From: JAEXOD01 sp963663265
GTDB lineage: Bacteria; Bacteroidota; Ignavibacteria; Ignavibacteriales; Melioribacteraceae
Direction: 5' to 3'
Length of the DNA stretch: 64,000 nt
Assembly: GCA_963663265.2 (NCBI GenBank)
Contig: CAXXXM010000002.1
Span: 372,001 to 436,000, forward strand
Each line of letters begins with the position of its first letter. Position 1 is the first letter of the stretch. Below the pieces are notes generated by a model that saw only the letters and a program-made list of their open reading frames with translations, made no database searches and was not told where the DNA came from. The position numbers were made by a program, and so were the translations under genes. Of this stretch, positions 8,824 through 17,064 are shown piece after piece.

Positions 8824-9987
8824 CTAACGTAATTTATCGGCTTTATCAAAAGCTTCTTGGCTTTCTTTTTCCATTCCCATATTAGCATAAACTTTACCTA
8901 ATAACTCCCATAATTCAGCATCATCAGGAGAAAGAGCGGTTGATTTTTGTAATTGAGGAATAGCTAATTTGAATTTTTCCATAAAATCTTGAGATTCTTT
9001 ACCTTCAGCTTCAGCGTTCTCACGCATTGTAACACCCCAGTTTACATAAGCACGAGCCACATAATAAATAGCTTCTTTAAATTCTGGGTCAATTTCAATA
9101 GCAGCTTTTAATTCATTAACAGATTTTTCGTATTCATTAGATTTTAGTAACAAAATTCCAAAAGTAAATCTGTAATATTTATTAGTAGGATCTTTTTTAG
9201 CTAATAATTCCAAAGAAGCAGTAGCTTCTTTTTCTCTGTTAGCTTTAATATAAGCATCAGCTAATAATGTAAAAATTTCACCTTCATCAGGGAATTTGGT
9301 TTTACCTTCTTCTAAAACAGTAATAGTTTTATTAAAATAATTCATACCATTAACACTATCAGAAACAGCTTTACTGTTTTCATAAGTGCTCATAGATTCT
9401 AAACCTTTTCTAAAATATAAATTGCCTAAACGTACATATGTAGAAGCAATAGGTTTAATTGAATTTAATTTTTCCAATACTTTTGTAGCTTCTTCGTATT
9501 CGCCTGCATTCATTAACGCACCTGATAAAACATTATATGTTTCAGCAGAATCCGGTTCGCACATAATTGCCAATTTTAAAGTTTCAACAGCTTTCATAAA
9601 ATAAATTTTTGCTGTATCAGGGCTTGTCATTTTAATTCCTCTGTTATAATAATTGTTAACAGCCTCGTTAAATTTATTTCCCCAAGTAACTAATTTGTTA
9701 TTTTTAATTTCTTTTTCGTGGGTATTGCCTAAACTTAAAGATTTGTCGTAGTTCTCAATCATTTTGGCTACATCACCTTTGCTTCTGTTAACTTCACCTA
9801 ACAAGAAATAAGCATATTCGTTGTTTGGGTCTTGTTGTAAATGCTCTTGCAATTTTTTTTCAGCTTCATTGTAATCTTGTCTGTTAATTGCTACTAAGGC
9901 AGATTCAATTTTAGGAGGGTTACATTTTGCCGCAACCAAAACCATTAAAGCTAAAACGCTTAAAAAGCTAATAATAAAACGATTCAT
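8824..9987 (-). CDS. TPR-repeat protein, probable lipoprotein
   Basis: A 387-residue protein with a hydrophobic N-terminal signal ending LVAAKC. Cys22 may be lipidated, but Lys at -1 is an unusual lipobox residue. The rest is tetratricopeptide helices: clear repeats start near residues 38 (DYNEAEKKLQEHLQQDP), 145, 165, 240, 275 and 350 (DAELWELLGKVYANMG). TPR arrays mediate protein contacts; partners are unknown. The first about 100 residues resemble the whole neighbouring 102-residue protein, indicating common descent. A strong terminator follows. Confidence 0.72.
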   Translation of the reverse strand: MNRFIISFLSVLALMVLVAAKCNPPKIESALVAINRQDYNEAEKKLQEHLQQDPNNEYAYFLLGEVNRSKGDVAKMIENYDKSLSLGNTHEKEIKNNKLVTWGNKFNEAVNNYYNRGIKMTSPDTAKIYFMKAVETLKLAIMCEPDSAETYNVLSGALMNAGEYEEATKVLEKLNSIKPIASTYVRLGNLYFRKGLESMSTYENSKAVSDSVNGMNYFNKTITVLEEGKTKFPDEGEIFTLLADAYIKANREKEATASLELLAKKDPTNKYYRFTFGILLLKSNEYEKSVNELKAAIEIDPEFKEAIYYVARAYVNWGVTMRENAEAEGKESQDFMEKFKLAIPQLQKSTALSPDDAELWELLGKVYANMGMEKESQEAFDKADKLR

Positions 9988-10088
9988 CGATTCTCCGATT
10001 TAAATAATTCAAATAATTTGCATTACAAAAAATAAAGATTTTCTTTTGCATTAGCAAGAAGATAAATTAATCCATTTTTATCAATAAA

Positions 10089-10397
10089 CTATTTTTTGCT
10101 ATAAAACTTCCGTGCTTCTTCTATTTTTTCTTGATAGAAGTCACTAATTTGCAACGATTTAGTAAAATACTCTTCCATTTTGACTAAACTATCTTGTTCA
10201 GCTTTAATGTATCCAAGCAAATAATAAGCTTCTGCACAATTTGGATTAATATTTATTTCTTTATATATATATTTTTCGGCATTTGGTAAATCTTTTTTAT
10301 CTATGTAAAATTTCGCCGGTACAATAAAATTTGAAGAGCAGGAAAATCCACCCAACACTAATAACAAAAGAGCTGACAGTAAAATAGTCTTCTTCAT
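10089..10397 (-). CDS. Small TPR lipoprotein, paralogue of the neighbour's N-terminus
   Basis: A 102-residue protein with a good lipoprotein signal (LGGFSC, Cys20 the likely lipidated residue) and roughly one and a half TPR units. It aligns with the start of the 387-residue protein downstream: KDLPNAEKYIYKEININP against QDYNEAEKKLQEHLQQDP, AEAYYLLGYIKAEQDS against EYAYFLLGEVNRSKGD, and VKMEEYFTKSLQ against AKMIENYDKSLS. It stops after this region. Either a partial tandem duplicate or a shortened paralogue; the ORF is intact with its own start, so it is likely functional. Confidence 0.65.
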   Translation of the reverse strand: MKKTILLSALLLLVLGGFSCSSNFIVPAKFYIDKKDLPNAEKYIYKEININPNCAEAYYLLGYIKAEQDSLVKMEEYFTKSLQISDFYQEKIEEARKFYSKK

Positions 10398-10491
10398 AAA
10401 ATCTCAATAATTTAAGTTTTAAATTTATCTAATCACTCGGTCATAAACAATAAAACTTAAAATAATATTTACATTTCTATATGCATGGTGT

Positions 10492-10523
10492 GTTGATTTT
10501 AGGAATTAAAAAGAATATCTTTA
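10492..10523 (+). promoter_or_regulatory. Candidate Bacteroidota-type promoter for add
   Basis: GTTG at 10492-10495 and TATCTTTA at 10516-10523 are 20 nt apart, near the -33 TTTG / -7 TAnnTTTG arrangement known for Bacteroidota. The ATG of adenosine deaminase is about 21 nt downstream with an AGAGGA site in between. The match is partial in an AT-rich background. Confidence 0.3.
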
Positions 10524-10544
10524 TAGTTAAAAGAGGAAAATACT

Positions 10545-11633
10545 ATGAAGACAGAAGAAATAATTAAGTTAGTACCAAAAGTTCAATTACACGACCATTT
10601 AGATGGTGGGTTACGCCCACAGACTGTAATTGAATTAGCACAAGATATTAAGTATAAAAAATTACCTACAACCGATGCTGAAGAACTTGGTGTTTGGTTT
10701 CACAGAGGTGCAAATAAAGGAAATTTAGTTGAATATTTGCAAGGATTTGAACATACCTGTGCGGTGATGTCAACTAAAGAAGCCTTAGAAAGAGTTGCCT
10801 TTGAAACCATTGAAGATATGTATAACGATGGTGTATGTTATATTGAAACAAGATTTGCTCCGGTTTTTCACACAAATAAAAATTTATATCATGACGATGT
10901 AATTAATGCAGTTTTAGCAGGCTTAGAAAGAGGTAAAAAAACTTATGGTGTTGGCTATGGTTTAATTTTATGCGGCATGCGTAATATGCAAAACACTCTT
11001 GAAATTGCTGAACTTGCTGTTAATTATAGAAATCAAGGTGTTGTTGGTTTTGATTTAGCCGGTGAAGAAGGTGGTTATCCCCCTAAAAAACATATTGATG
11101 CTTTTTCTTTTATTAAACGAGAAAACTTTAATATTACTATTCACGCCGGCGAAGCATTTGGTAAAGAATCGATTTGGCAGGCAATACAAATTTGCGGTGC
11201 TCATAGAATTGGACATGCTACCCGTTTGACAGAAGATTTTGTGTTTGACAAAGATGGCAATGTTGTTGCTTTAGGTCCTTTAGCTCAATACATCTTAGAT
11301 AAACGTGTTCCATTGGAAATTTGCTTACTTAGCAACGTCCATACCGGTGCAGTTGACAAATTAGAAAATCACCCATTTAAAAAACTTTATAAACTCGGAT
11401 ATAGAGTATTCTTAAATACCGATGACCGCCTTATGAGTAATACTACTTTAAGTCAGGAATATTTAATAGCTGCTACTCAATTTGACATCAATTTTGATGA
11501 TATTGAAAAATTAAACATTAATGCTATGAAATCTTCCTTTTTACCTCATAGAGATAGATTGCATTATATTTATGATATTATTAAACCGGGATATCAAAAA
11601 ATTAGAGAAAAATTGTTATCACTTAAGGTATAA
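10545..11633 (+). CDS. add: Adenosine deaminase
   Basis: A 362-residue enzyme that hydrolyses adenosine (and usually deoxyadenosine) to inosine and ammonia in purine salvage. Metal and substrate motifs are present: HDHLDGG near residue 16 (two zinc His), HAGE near 200 (zinc His and catalytic Glu), HRIGHATRL near 223 (catalytic His) and NTDDRLMSNTTLS near 297 (zinc Asp plus substrate Asp). Length is normal. The start has an AGAGGA ribosome site. It leads a plus-strand group with a small unknown gene 2 bp downstream, then hutU and serA. Adenine deaminases share the fold, but the motif spacing fits adenosine deaminase. Confidence 0.92.
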   Translation: MKTEEIIKLVPKVQLHDHLDGGLRPQTVIELAQDIKYKKLPTTDAEELGVWFHRGANKGNLVEYLQGFEHTCAVMSTKEALERVAFETIEDMYNDGVCYIETRFAPVFHTNKNLYHDDVINAVLAGLERGKKTYGVGYGLILCGMRNMQNTLEIAELAVNYRNQGVVGFDLAGEEGGYPPKKHIDAFSFIKRENFNITIHAGEAFGKESIWQAIQICGAHRIGHATRLTEDFVFDKDGNVVALGPLAQYILDKRVPLEICLLSNVHTGAVDKLENHPFKKLYKLGYRVFLNTDDRLMSNTTLSQEYLIAATQFDINFDDIEKLNINAMKSSFLPHRDRLHYIYDIIKPGYQKIREKLLSLKV

Positions 11634-11635
11634 TT

Positions 11636-11974
11636 ATGGCTAAACCACTTTTTAAAAATTATAATTACTCATTCGACAAAAACGAAGCAAAGATATTAAT
11701 TAATTTTTGTAATCAAGCATTAAAATTAGTTCAAGGAGATCCTAAATACGCATTAGATGTTAAAGCATTTAATTCCATGATTGAAAAGCTTTCAACTGAT
11801 TCATCTAATGTAAAACTAACAAAAGAAGAAAAAACAAAACTTGTTATGTTATTAAAAGAAAATGTTAAACAGTACGATGTTCAAATTAAAAAAAGCTGGT
11901 TTTTTAAACGCTGGCTGTTAAAAACCATGTTGGTTCAATATAACAATATTATTAACAAACATTTTAGTGAATAA
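11636..11974 (+). CDS. Conserved-looking small protein of unknown function
   Basis: A 112-residue basic protein, mostly helical by composition, without signal peptide or membrane segment. Notable parts are a KNEAKILINFCNQALKLVQG helix near residue 15 and a charged WFFKRWLLKTMLVQYNNII segment near the C-terminus. It begins 2 bp after the add stop codon and ends at the start of hutU, so it is very likely translated as part of that operon. No family recognised. Its position between two nucleoside/amino-acid deamination-type enzymes does not by itself give a function. Confidence 0.6.
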   Translation: MAKPLFKNYNYSFDKNEAKILINFCNQALKLVQGDPKYALDVKAFNSMIEKLSTDSSNVKLTKEEKTKLVMLLKENVKQYDVQIKKSWFFKRWLLKTMLVQYNNIINKHFSE

Positions 11975-11975
11975 T

Positions 11976-13628
11976 ATGAGTATAAAAAATATCAAAGCCC
12001 CTACCGGAAACACTCTTTCGTGTAAGGGTTGGATTCAAGAAGCTGCTTTAAGAATGTTGATGAACAACTTAGATTCTGAAGTTGCTGAAAATCCTGATGA
12101 ATTAATTGTTTACGGTGGTTATGGAAAGGCTGCACGTAATTGGGAAAGTTTTGATGCTATTGTTGAATCATTAAAAAGCCTTGAAGATGATGAAACTTTA
12201 TTAGTTCAATCCGGAAAACCTGTTGGAATTTTTAAAACACATACTAATGCACCTAAAGTTATTATTTCTAACTCCATGTTAGTTCCCGACTGGGGAACAT
12301 GGGATGAATTTAGAAAATTGGATGCACTTGGTTTAACAATGTATGGACAAATGACTGCAGGAAGCTGGATTTATATTGGAACTCAAGGGATTTTACAAGG
12401 TACTTACGAAACTTTTGCAGAATGTGCAAGAAGACATTTTGACGGCACACTATCAGGTAAGTTTTTACTAACTGCCGGAATTGGTGGAATGGGTGGTGCT
12501 CAGCCGTTAGCAGCTACTATGAATGGTGCTGCATTTTTAGGTATTGATGTTGATAAAAAAAGAATTCAAAAAAGATTAGATACAAAGTATATTGATGTAA
12601 TGACTGAAAGCTTAGATGAAGCTTTAAGCATTGTATTAAAAGCTAAAAACGAAAAACAAGCCATTTCTGTTGGGCTTGTGGGGAATGCCGGAGAAATATT
12701 ACCGGAGATACTGAAGAGAGGAATTATTCCCGATGTATTAACTGACCAAACTTCTGCACATGATACGCTTAATGGATATATTCCAATGGGCTTTAGTTTT
12801 GAAGACGCTTTAGACCTTAGAAAAAATAATCCTCAACTGTATATTCAAAAAGCTAAAGAAACAATTGTTACACATCTTAAAGCTATGTTGGAATTCCAAA
12901 AAAAAGGTGCAATCACTTTCGACTATGGGAATAATATTAGAGGTGAAGCCAAAGAGAATGGCGTATTAAATGCTTTTGACATTCCAGGATTTGTACCGGA
13001 ATACATACGTCCATTATTTTGTGATGGTAAAGGTCCATTTAGATGGGCTGCTTTATCAGGTGACCCAAACGATATTTACGAAACAGATAAAGCCGTACTT
13101 GAAGCATTCCCCGAAGATGAAGCCCTTGCCCGCTGGATAACAATGGCTCAGGAAAAAGTACATTTTCAAGGTCTCCCCGCTCGTATCTGCTGGTTAGGTT
13201 ATGGCGATAGAGCCAAACTGGGGAAAATATTTAATAAATTAGTTGCTGATGGTAAAGTTAAAGCCCCAATAGTTATTGGTCGTGATCATTTAGATTGCGG
13301 TTCTGTTGCATCTCCATACAGAGAAACAGAAGGTATGAAAGATGGAAGCGATGCAATTGCTGATTGGCCTATTTTAAATGCATTATTAAATGCAATTGGT
13401 GGTGCAAGCTGGGTATCTGTTCATCACGGTGGTGGTGTTGGTATTGGTAAATCAATTCACGCCGGAATGGTTGTTGTAGCTGATGGTACCCCTGAAGCTG
13501 AGCAAAGGCTTGAGCGAGTTCTAACTTATGACCCAGGTATGGGTATTGTTAGACATGTTGACGCTGGTTATGAACGAGCCATTGTAAATGCAAAGAAGTT
13601 TGGTGTTAAAATTCCTTTGCTAAAATAA
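11976..13628 (+). CDS. hutU: Urocanate hydratase
   Basis: Second enzyme of histidine degradation, converting urocanate to 4-imidazolone-5-propionate with tightly bound NAD. The N-terminus IKAPTGNTLSCKGWIQEAAL is diagnostic, followed by MYGQMTAGSWIYIGTQGILQ (near 128), the NAD-site glycine motif GIGGMGGAQP (near 168) and, near 408, the ICWLGYGDRAKLG segment holding the conserved family region. The ATG at 11976 is preferred over the in-frame GTG at 11967 because it places the protein start at the family's usual point. Length of about 550 is normal. No hutH, hutI or hutG is present in the window, so the pathway genes are scattered. Confidence 0.93.
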   Translation: MSIKNIKAPTGNTLSCKGWIQEAALRMLMNNLDSEVAENPDELIVYGGYGKAARNWESFDAIVESLKSLEDDETLLVQSGKPVGIFKTHTNAPKVIISNSMLVPDWGTWDEFRKLDALGLTMYGQMTAGSWIYIGTQGILQGTYETFAECARRHFDGTLSGKFLLTAGIGGMGGAQPLAATMNGAAFLGIDVDKKRIQKRLDTKYIDVMTESLDEALSIVLKAKNEKQAISVGLVGNAGEILPEILKRGIIPDVLTDQTSAHDTLNGYIPMGFSFEDALDLRKNNPQLYIQKAKETIVTHLKAMLEFQKKGAITFDYGNNIRGEAKENGVLNAFDIPGFVPEYIRPLFCDGKGPFRWAALSGDPNDIYETDKAVLEAFPEDEALARWITMAQEKVHFQGLPARICWLGYGDRAKLGKIFNKLVADGKVKAPIVIGRDHLDCGSVASPYRETEGMKDGSDAIADWPILNALLNAIGGASWVSVHHGGGVGIGKSIHAGMVVVADGTPEAEQRLERVLTYDPGMGIVRHVDAGYERAIVNAKKFGVKIPLLK

Positions 13629-13655
13629 TTTTATAACAAGTGGGAGTAGTATATT

Positions 13656-14843
13656 ATGAAAATTTTAATAGCCGACAAATTTCCGGAAGTTTACATTCAA
13701 AAACTTAGAGATAATAATATTGAAGTAATTTACGAACCTAAATTAGGTGAAAACGATATAATTAAATATGTACACGATGTTGATACTATTATTGTTCGTT
13801 CTACTAAAGTTAATGCTGATGCAATTTTAAATTCAACAAGTTTAAATTTAATTATTCGTGCCGGTGCGGGTTTTAATAATATTGACATAAAAGCTGCAAA
13901 TAAAAAAGGTGTATATGTTGCTAACTGTCCAGGCAAAAACTCAATTGCTGTTGCTGAGTTAGCAATGGGTTTAATTATTGCTTTAGATAGAAAAATTGCA
14001 GATAATGTTAAAGATTTTAACAATGGTATTTGGAATAAAGATGTATTTTCCAAAGCTGAAGGTTTAGCCGGAAAAACTTTAGCAATAATTGGTTATGGTA
14101 ATATTGGAAAAGAATTGGCTAAACGTGCCGCTGCTTTTGGTATTAAAGTTTATGCTAAAGATGTTGTTCCTATTACTGACGAAAATGTTATCGTTTTTGA
14201 AGATTTTGCTGAAATATTACCCAAAGCTGATATTATATCCTTACATTTACCTGCTAATGCTCAAACTAAAGGTTTGTTCGACGATAAAATGTTTGGTTAT
14301 TTAAAACCCGGTACAATTTTTATTAATACGTCACGTGCAGAAGTTGTAAACGAAGATGCTTTAATTAAAGCAATTAAAGATAAAGGTCTTAAAGTTGGTT
14401 TGGATGTTTTTAATGGTGAACCTGAAGGGAAAGCCGGTGATGTTAAATCTCATCTGCAAAGTTTACCTAATGTTTATGTTACTCACCATATTGGTGCGTC
14501 AACCGAACAAGCACAAAATGCCGTTGCTGACGAAACCGTTAAAATAGCTTTAACTTATCTTCAAACCGGTACAATTTTACATTGGGTTAATCATGCTAAA
14601 TCAGCGGTTACTCCTTACCAGTTAACTGTAAAACATTATGATAAACCGGGCGTGCTTGCTTCTGTTTTAGATGTTCTTAAACAAGGGGATATTAATATTG
14701 AAGAAATGGAAAATATTATTTTTGATGATAGATTGGTTGCATGTTGTACTTTGAAATTAAAAAGTCCTGCAACTGATGGCATGTTAAGAATTATTCAACA
14801 TAATATTAACGTTATCTCGGCATTACACACAAAAGCGATTTAA
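13656..14843 (+). CDS. serA: D-3-phosphoglycerate dehydrogenase
   Basis: A 395-residue member of the D-2-hydroxyacid dehydrogenases, first step of serine synthesis. The Rossmann motif IIGYGNIGKELAKRA lies near residue 145. The catalytic Arg (NTSRAEVVN, near 229), Glu (FNGEPEG, near 258) and His (VTHHIGAST, near 277) are present. The last about 75 residues (HYDKPGVLASVLDVLKQGDI) form an ACT domain, which in SerA usually gives feedback control by serine. A GGGAG site precedes the ATG. The gene ends at the bidirectional terminator at 14867-14905. Confidence 0.9.
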   Translation: MKILIADKFPEVYIQKLRDNNIEVIYEPKLGENDIIKYVHDVDTIIVRSTKVNADAILNSTSLNLIIRAGAGFNNIDIKAANKKGVYVANCPGKNSIAVAELAMGLIIALDRKIADNVKDFNNGIWNKDVFSKAEGLAGKTLAIIGYGNIGKELAKRAAAFGIKVYAKDVVPITDENVIVFEDFAEILPKADIISLHLPANAQTKGLFDDKMFGYLKPGTIFINTSRAEVVNEDALIKAIKDKGLKVGLDVFNGEPEGKAGDVKSHLQSLPNVYVTHHIGASTEQAQNAVADETVKIALTYLQTGTILHWVNHAKSAVTPYQLTVKHYDKPGVLASVLDVLKQGDINIEEMENIIFDDRLVACCTLKLKSPATDGMLRIIQHNINVISALHTKAI

Positions 14844-14866
14844 AAATTGTAAATTGTGAATTTATT

Positions 14867-14905
14867 GAAAAAACGTTGAGCGTTTTATGCTCAACGTTTT
14901 TTGTT
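14867..14905. terminator. Bidirectional terminator between serA and the propeller gene
   Basis: Eleven-bp perfect stem AAACGTTGAGC (14871-14881) / GCTCAACGTTT (14889-14899), flanked by A-run on the left and T-run on the right, so it can end transcription from both convergent genes. Just before it, 14845-14865 has two 7-bp units (TTGTAAA, TTGTGAA) of the heptad type seen elsewhere. Confidence 0.9.
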
Positions 14906-14914
14906 TTAATAATA

Positions 14915-17056
14915 CTATTTCATTAGAACAAGTTTTTTTGAACTAACATAATTCCCTGCTTCAAGTCTGTATATATAAACACCACTCGAAAGTCCACTTC
15001 CATTAAAGTTAGTAGAATATGTTCCGGCATTTTTATATTCTTCAACCAACACTGCAACTTCCCTTCCCAAAACATCATATACTTTTAATGAAACGTTACC
15101 AGCATTTGGTATTTGATAACTTATTGTTGTTGAGGGATTAAATGGATTAGGATAGTTTTGAGAAAGTGAATAATTCATTTCTTCAATACTGTTAGAATTA
15201 TTTTCTTCTACTTCAACTACTCCGCCTTCTTTATATACTGAAATACCACCAGTATTAAAGCCGGAAGAATAAGCACTAATCCAAAGATTTCCGTTCGCCT
15301 CCAATACCAAATCTGTAATACTATCATCAGTTAAACCGGAGTTACTTGTTTTAAATACAGTCCAATTAACATCATCAAATTTTGCCAAACCGTTACTAGA
15401 ACCTATCCATTTATTCCCTTGTTGATCGATTTCAATTGCAGTCAAATAGTAGTGCGGAATACCAGAATTTGATTGGTCATAAATCTGCCATGTTGAACCA
15501 TCATATTTTAATAACCCTATTGAAGAAGTAACCCATTTATTACCAAAATCATCTATTTTGATATCTGTAAAATCAGCAATACTCTGAGCAGAATAATACA
15601 CAGTCCAATTTGATCCGTCAAAACTCGCCAACCCTGAATTTGTTACCACCCACTTAATATTATTTTCAATAACAACTTTTCTTACATGCCAACCAGGTAA
15701 TTGTGAGTTTGAAGGAGTATAAGTTATCCAAGTGTTTCCATTGTATTTGGTTAAACCACCTTGAGAACCTATCCATAAAATACCAAGTTCATCAGAGGTA
15801 ACAGATAGAATTCCATTTGAAGGGATATTACAATTTGATGTATTAAATACTGTCCAATTTCCATTTTCTACACAAACTAAACCTCCATTGGTAGAAATCC
15901 ACAATTTTCCGTCTGTATCCTTATATGCTGAATTTACATAATTACTTGGAAGCGTTGAATTACCTGAATTAAAAAGAGTCCAACTACTTCCATCATATTT
16001 TATAAGCCCGGCATTTGAACATATCCATTTTATACCCAAATCATCAATATAAATTGAGTTTATCCGATTAGTAACTAAACTCGAACTTAAATTTACCCTA
16101 TTTATAAATCCATTATCGTATAAAGCCAATCCACCATTAGACCCAATATAAACATTATTGTTTTCAGTAACAGCGAACGCCATAATTTCATTACCCGGTA
16201 TTCCTGGGTACGCATATCTCCCAAAAAACTTCCAGGTAGAATCATTGTACATTCCAATACATGTTCCCATTGAATCAAAAGTATTATATATCCCAACCCA
16301 TTTGTTCCCTTGGTTATCAATAACAATACTTCTCACAGGTTCCGTCATATTAAACGATTCCCAAGTTTCGATGTCATATTTCAGTACTAATTTCCCGGCT
16401 CCAACCCACAAAGTATTGCTGTCTTCTACAGCAATTGTATAAACTTGTAACCCATTTATAGGCGAATTTGAAGAATCAAATATCGTCCATGTATCTCCTT
16501 TTATTCTAATTAAACTTCCGTAGACTCCAATCCATTTTGTACCCGATTCATCAATAAAAATAGAATACACTTCATCATTTGTAAGTTGAGAATTGGATTG
16601 AGTTAAGGTTGTCCAAGTAGTTCCATCAAATATTCCAATTCCAGAAAAAGTAGTAACCCAAATAGTACCGTTTGGTTCAAATGCAAAACCGGTTATCCAA
16701 TTTGAAGGAAGTCCTGAATTTTGTGTTGTAAAAGTTGTCCAGTTATTACCGTCATATTTTGCTAACCCACTTCCTGTGCCAACCCATAAATTACCAAAGT
16801 TATCAAATTTAACAAACTTTATATTATTTGAAGGTAAACCTGAATTTGACGTATTAAAAAGTTCCTCAAAACCTGTTGTTAAGTCTCTTTTAGTAACTCC
16901 GTTTGCTGCACCTATATATAAGTAATTATCATTAATACATAAGCTTTTAACGTAATTACCACATGCATATTGAATCCATTCAGGAGTATCTGCAAAATTA
17001 GCAGTTACAAATAATAAAGTTAAAGTTGCAAAAAGTGCTAATCTAATTCTTTTCAT
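14915..17056 (-). CDS. T9SS-exported 14-repeat beta-propeller protein
   Basis: A 713-residue protein. After a signal peptide (cut near ANFA) there are about 14 propeller repeats with the pattern G-[NKT]-[KLI]-W-[IV]-G-...-G-L-x-K-Y-D-G-x-x-W-T-x-[FY] (residues about 40-615), enough for two seven-bladed propellers. The C-terminal about 85 residues are a T9SS sorting domain (NYPNPFNPSTTI, LKVYDVLGREVAV, LSSGVYIYRLEAG, KKLVLMK). It is a paralogue of the gene at 19273-21399 with nearly the same tail. The ligand is unknown. Transcribed with the upstream BNR protein, whose stop is 9 bp away. Confidence 0.82.
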   Translation of the reverse strand: MKRIRLALFATLTLLFVTANFADTPEWIQYACGNYVKSLCINDNYLYIGAANGVTKRDLTTGFEELFNTSNSGLPSNNIKFVKFDNFGNLWVGTGSGLAKYDGNNWTTFTTQNSGLPSNWITGFAFEPNGTIWVTTFSGIGIFDGTTWTTLTQSNSQLTNDEVYSIFIDESGTKWIGVYGSLIRIKGDTWTIFDSSNSPINGLQVYTIAVEDSNTLWVGAGKLVLKYDIETWESFNMTEPVRSIVIDNQGNKWVGIYNTFDSMGTCIGMYNDSTWKFFGRYAYPGIPGNEIMAFAVTENNNVYIGSNGGLALYDNGFINRVNLSSSLVTNRINSIYIDDLGIKWICSNAGLIKYDGSSWTLFNSGNSTLPSNYVNSAYKDTDGKLWISTNGGLVCVENGNWTVFNTSNCNIPSNGILSVTSDELGILWIGSQGGLTKYNGNTWITYTPSNSQLPGWHVRKVVIENNIKWVVTNSGLASFDGSNWTVYYSAQSIADFTDIKIDDFGNKWVTSSIGLLKYDGSTWQIYDQSNSGIPHYYLTAIEIDQQGNKWIGSSNGLAKFDDVNWTVFKTSNSGLTDDSITDLVLEANGNLWISAYSSGFNTGGISVYKEGGVVEVEENNSNSIEEMNYSLSQNYPNPFNPSTTISYQIPNAGNVSLKVYDVLGREVAVLVEEYKNAGTYSTNFNGSGLSSGVYIYRLEAGNYVSSKKLVLMK

Positions 17057-17064
17057 ATTTCCCT

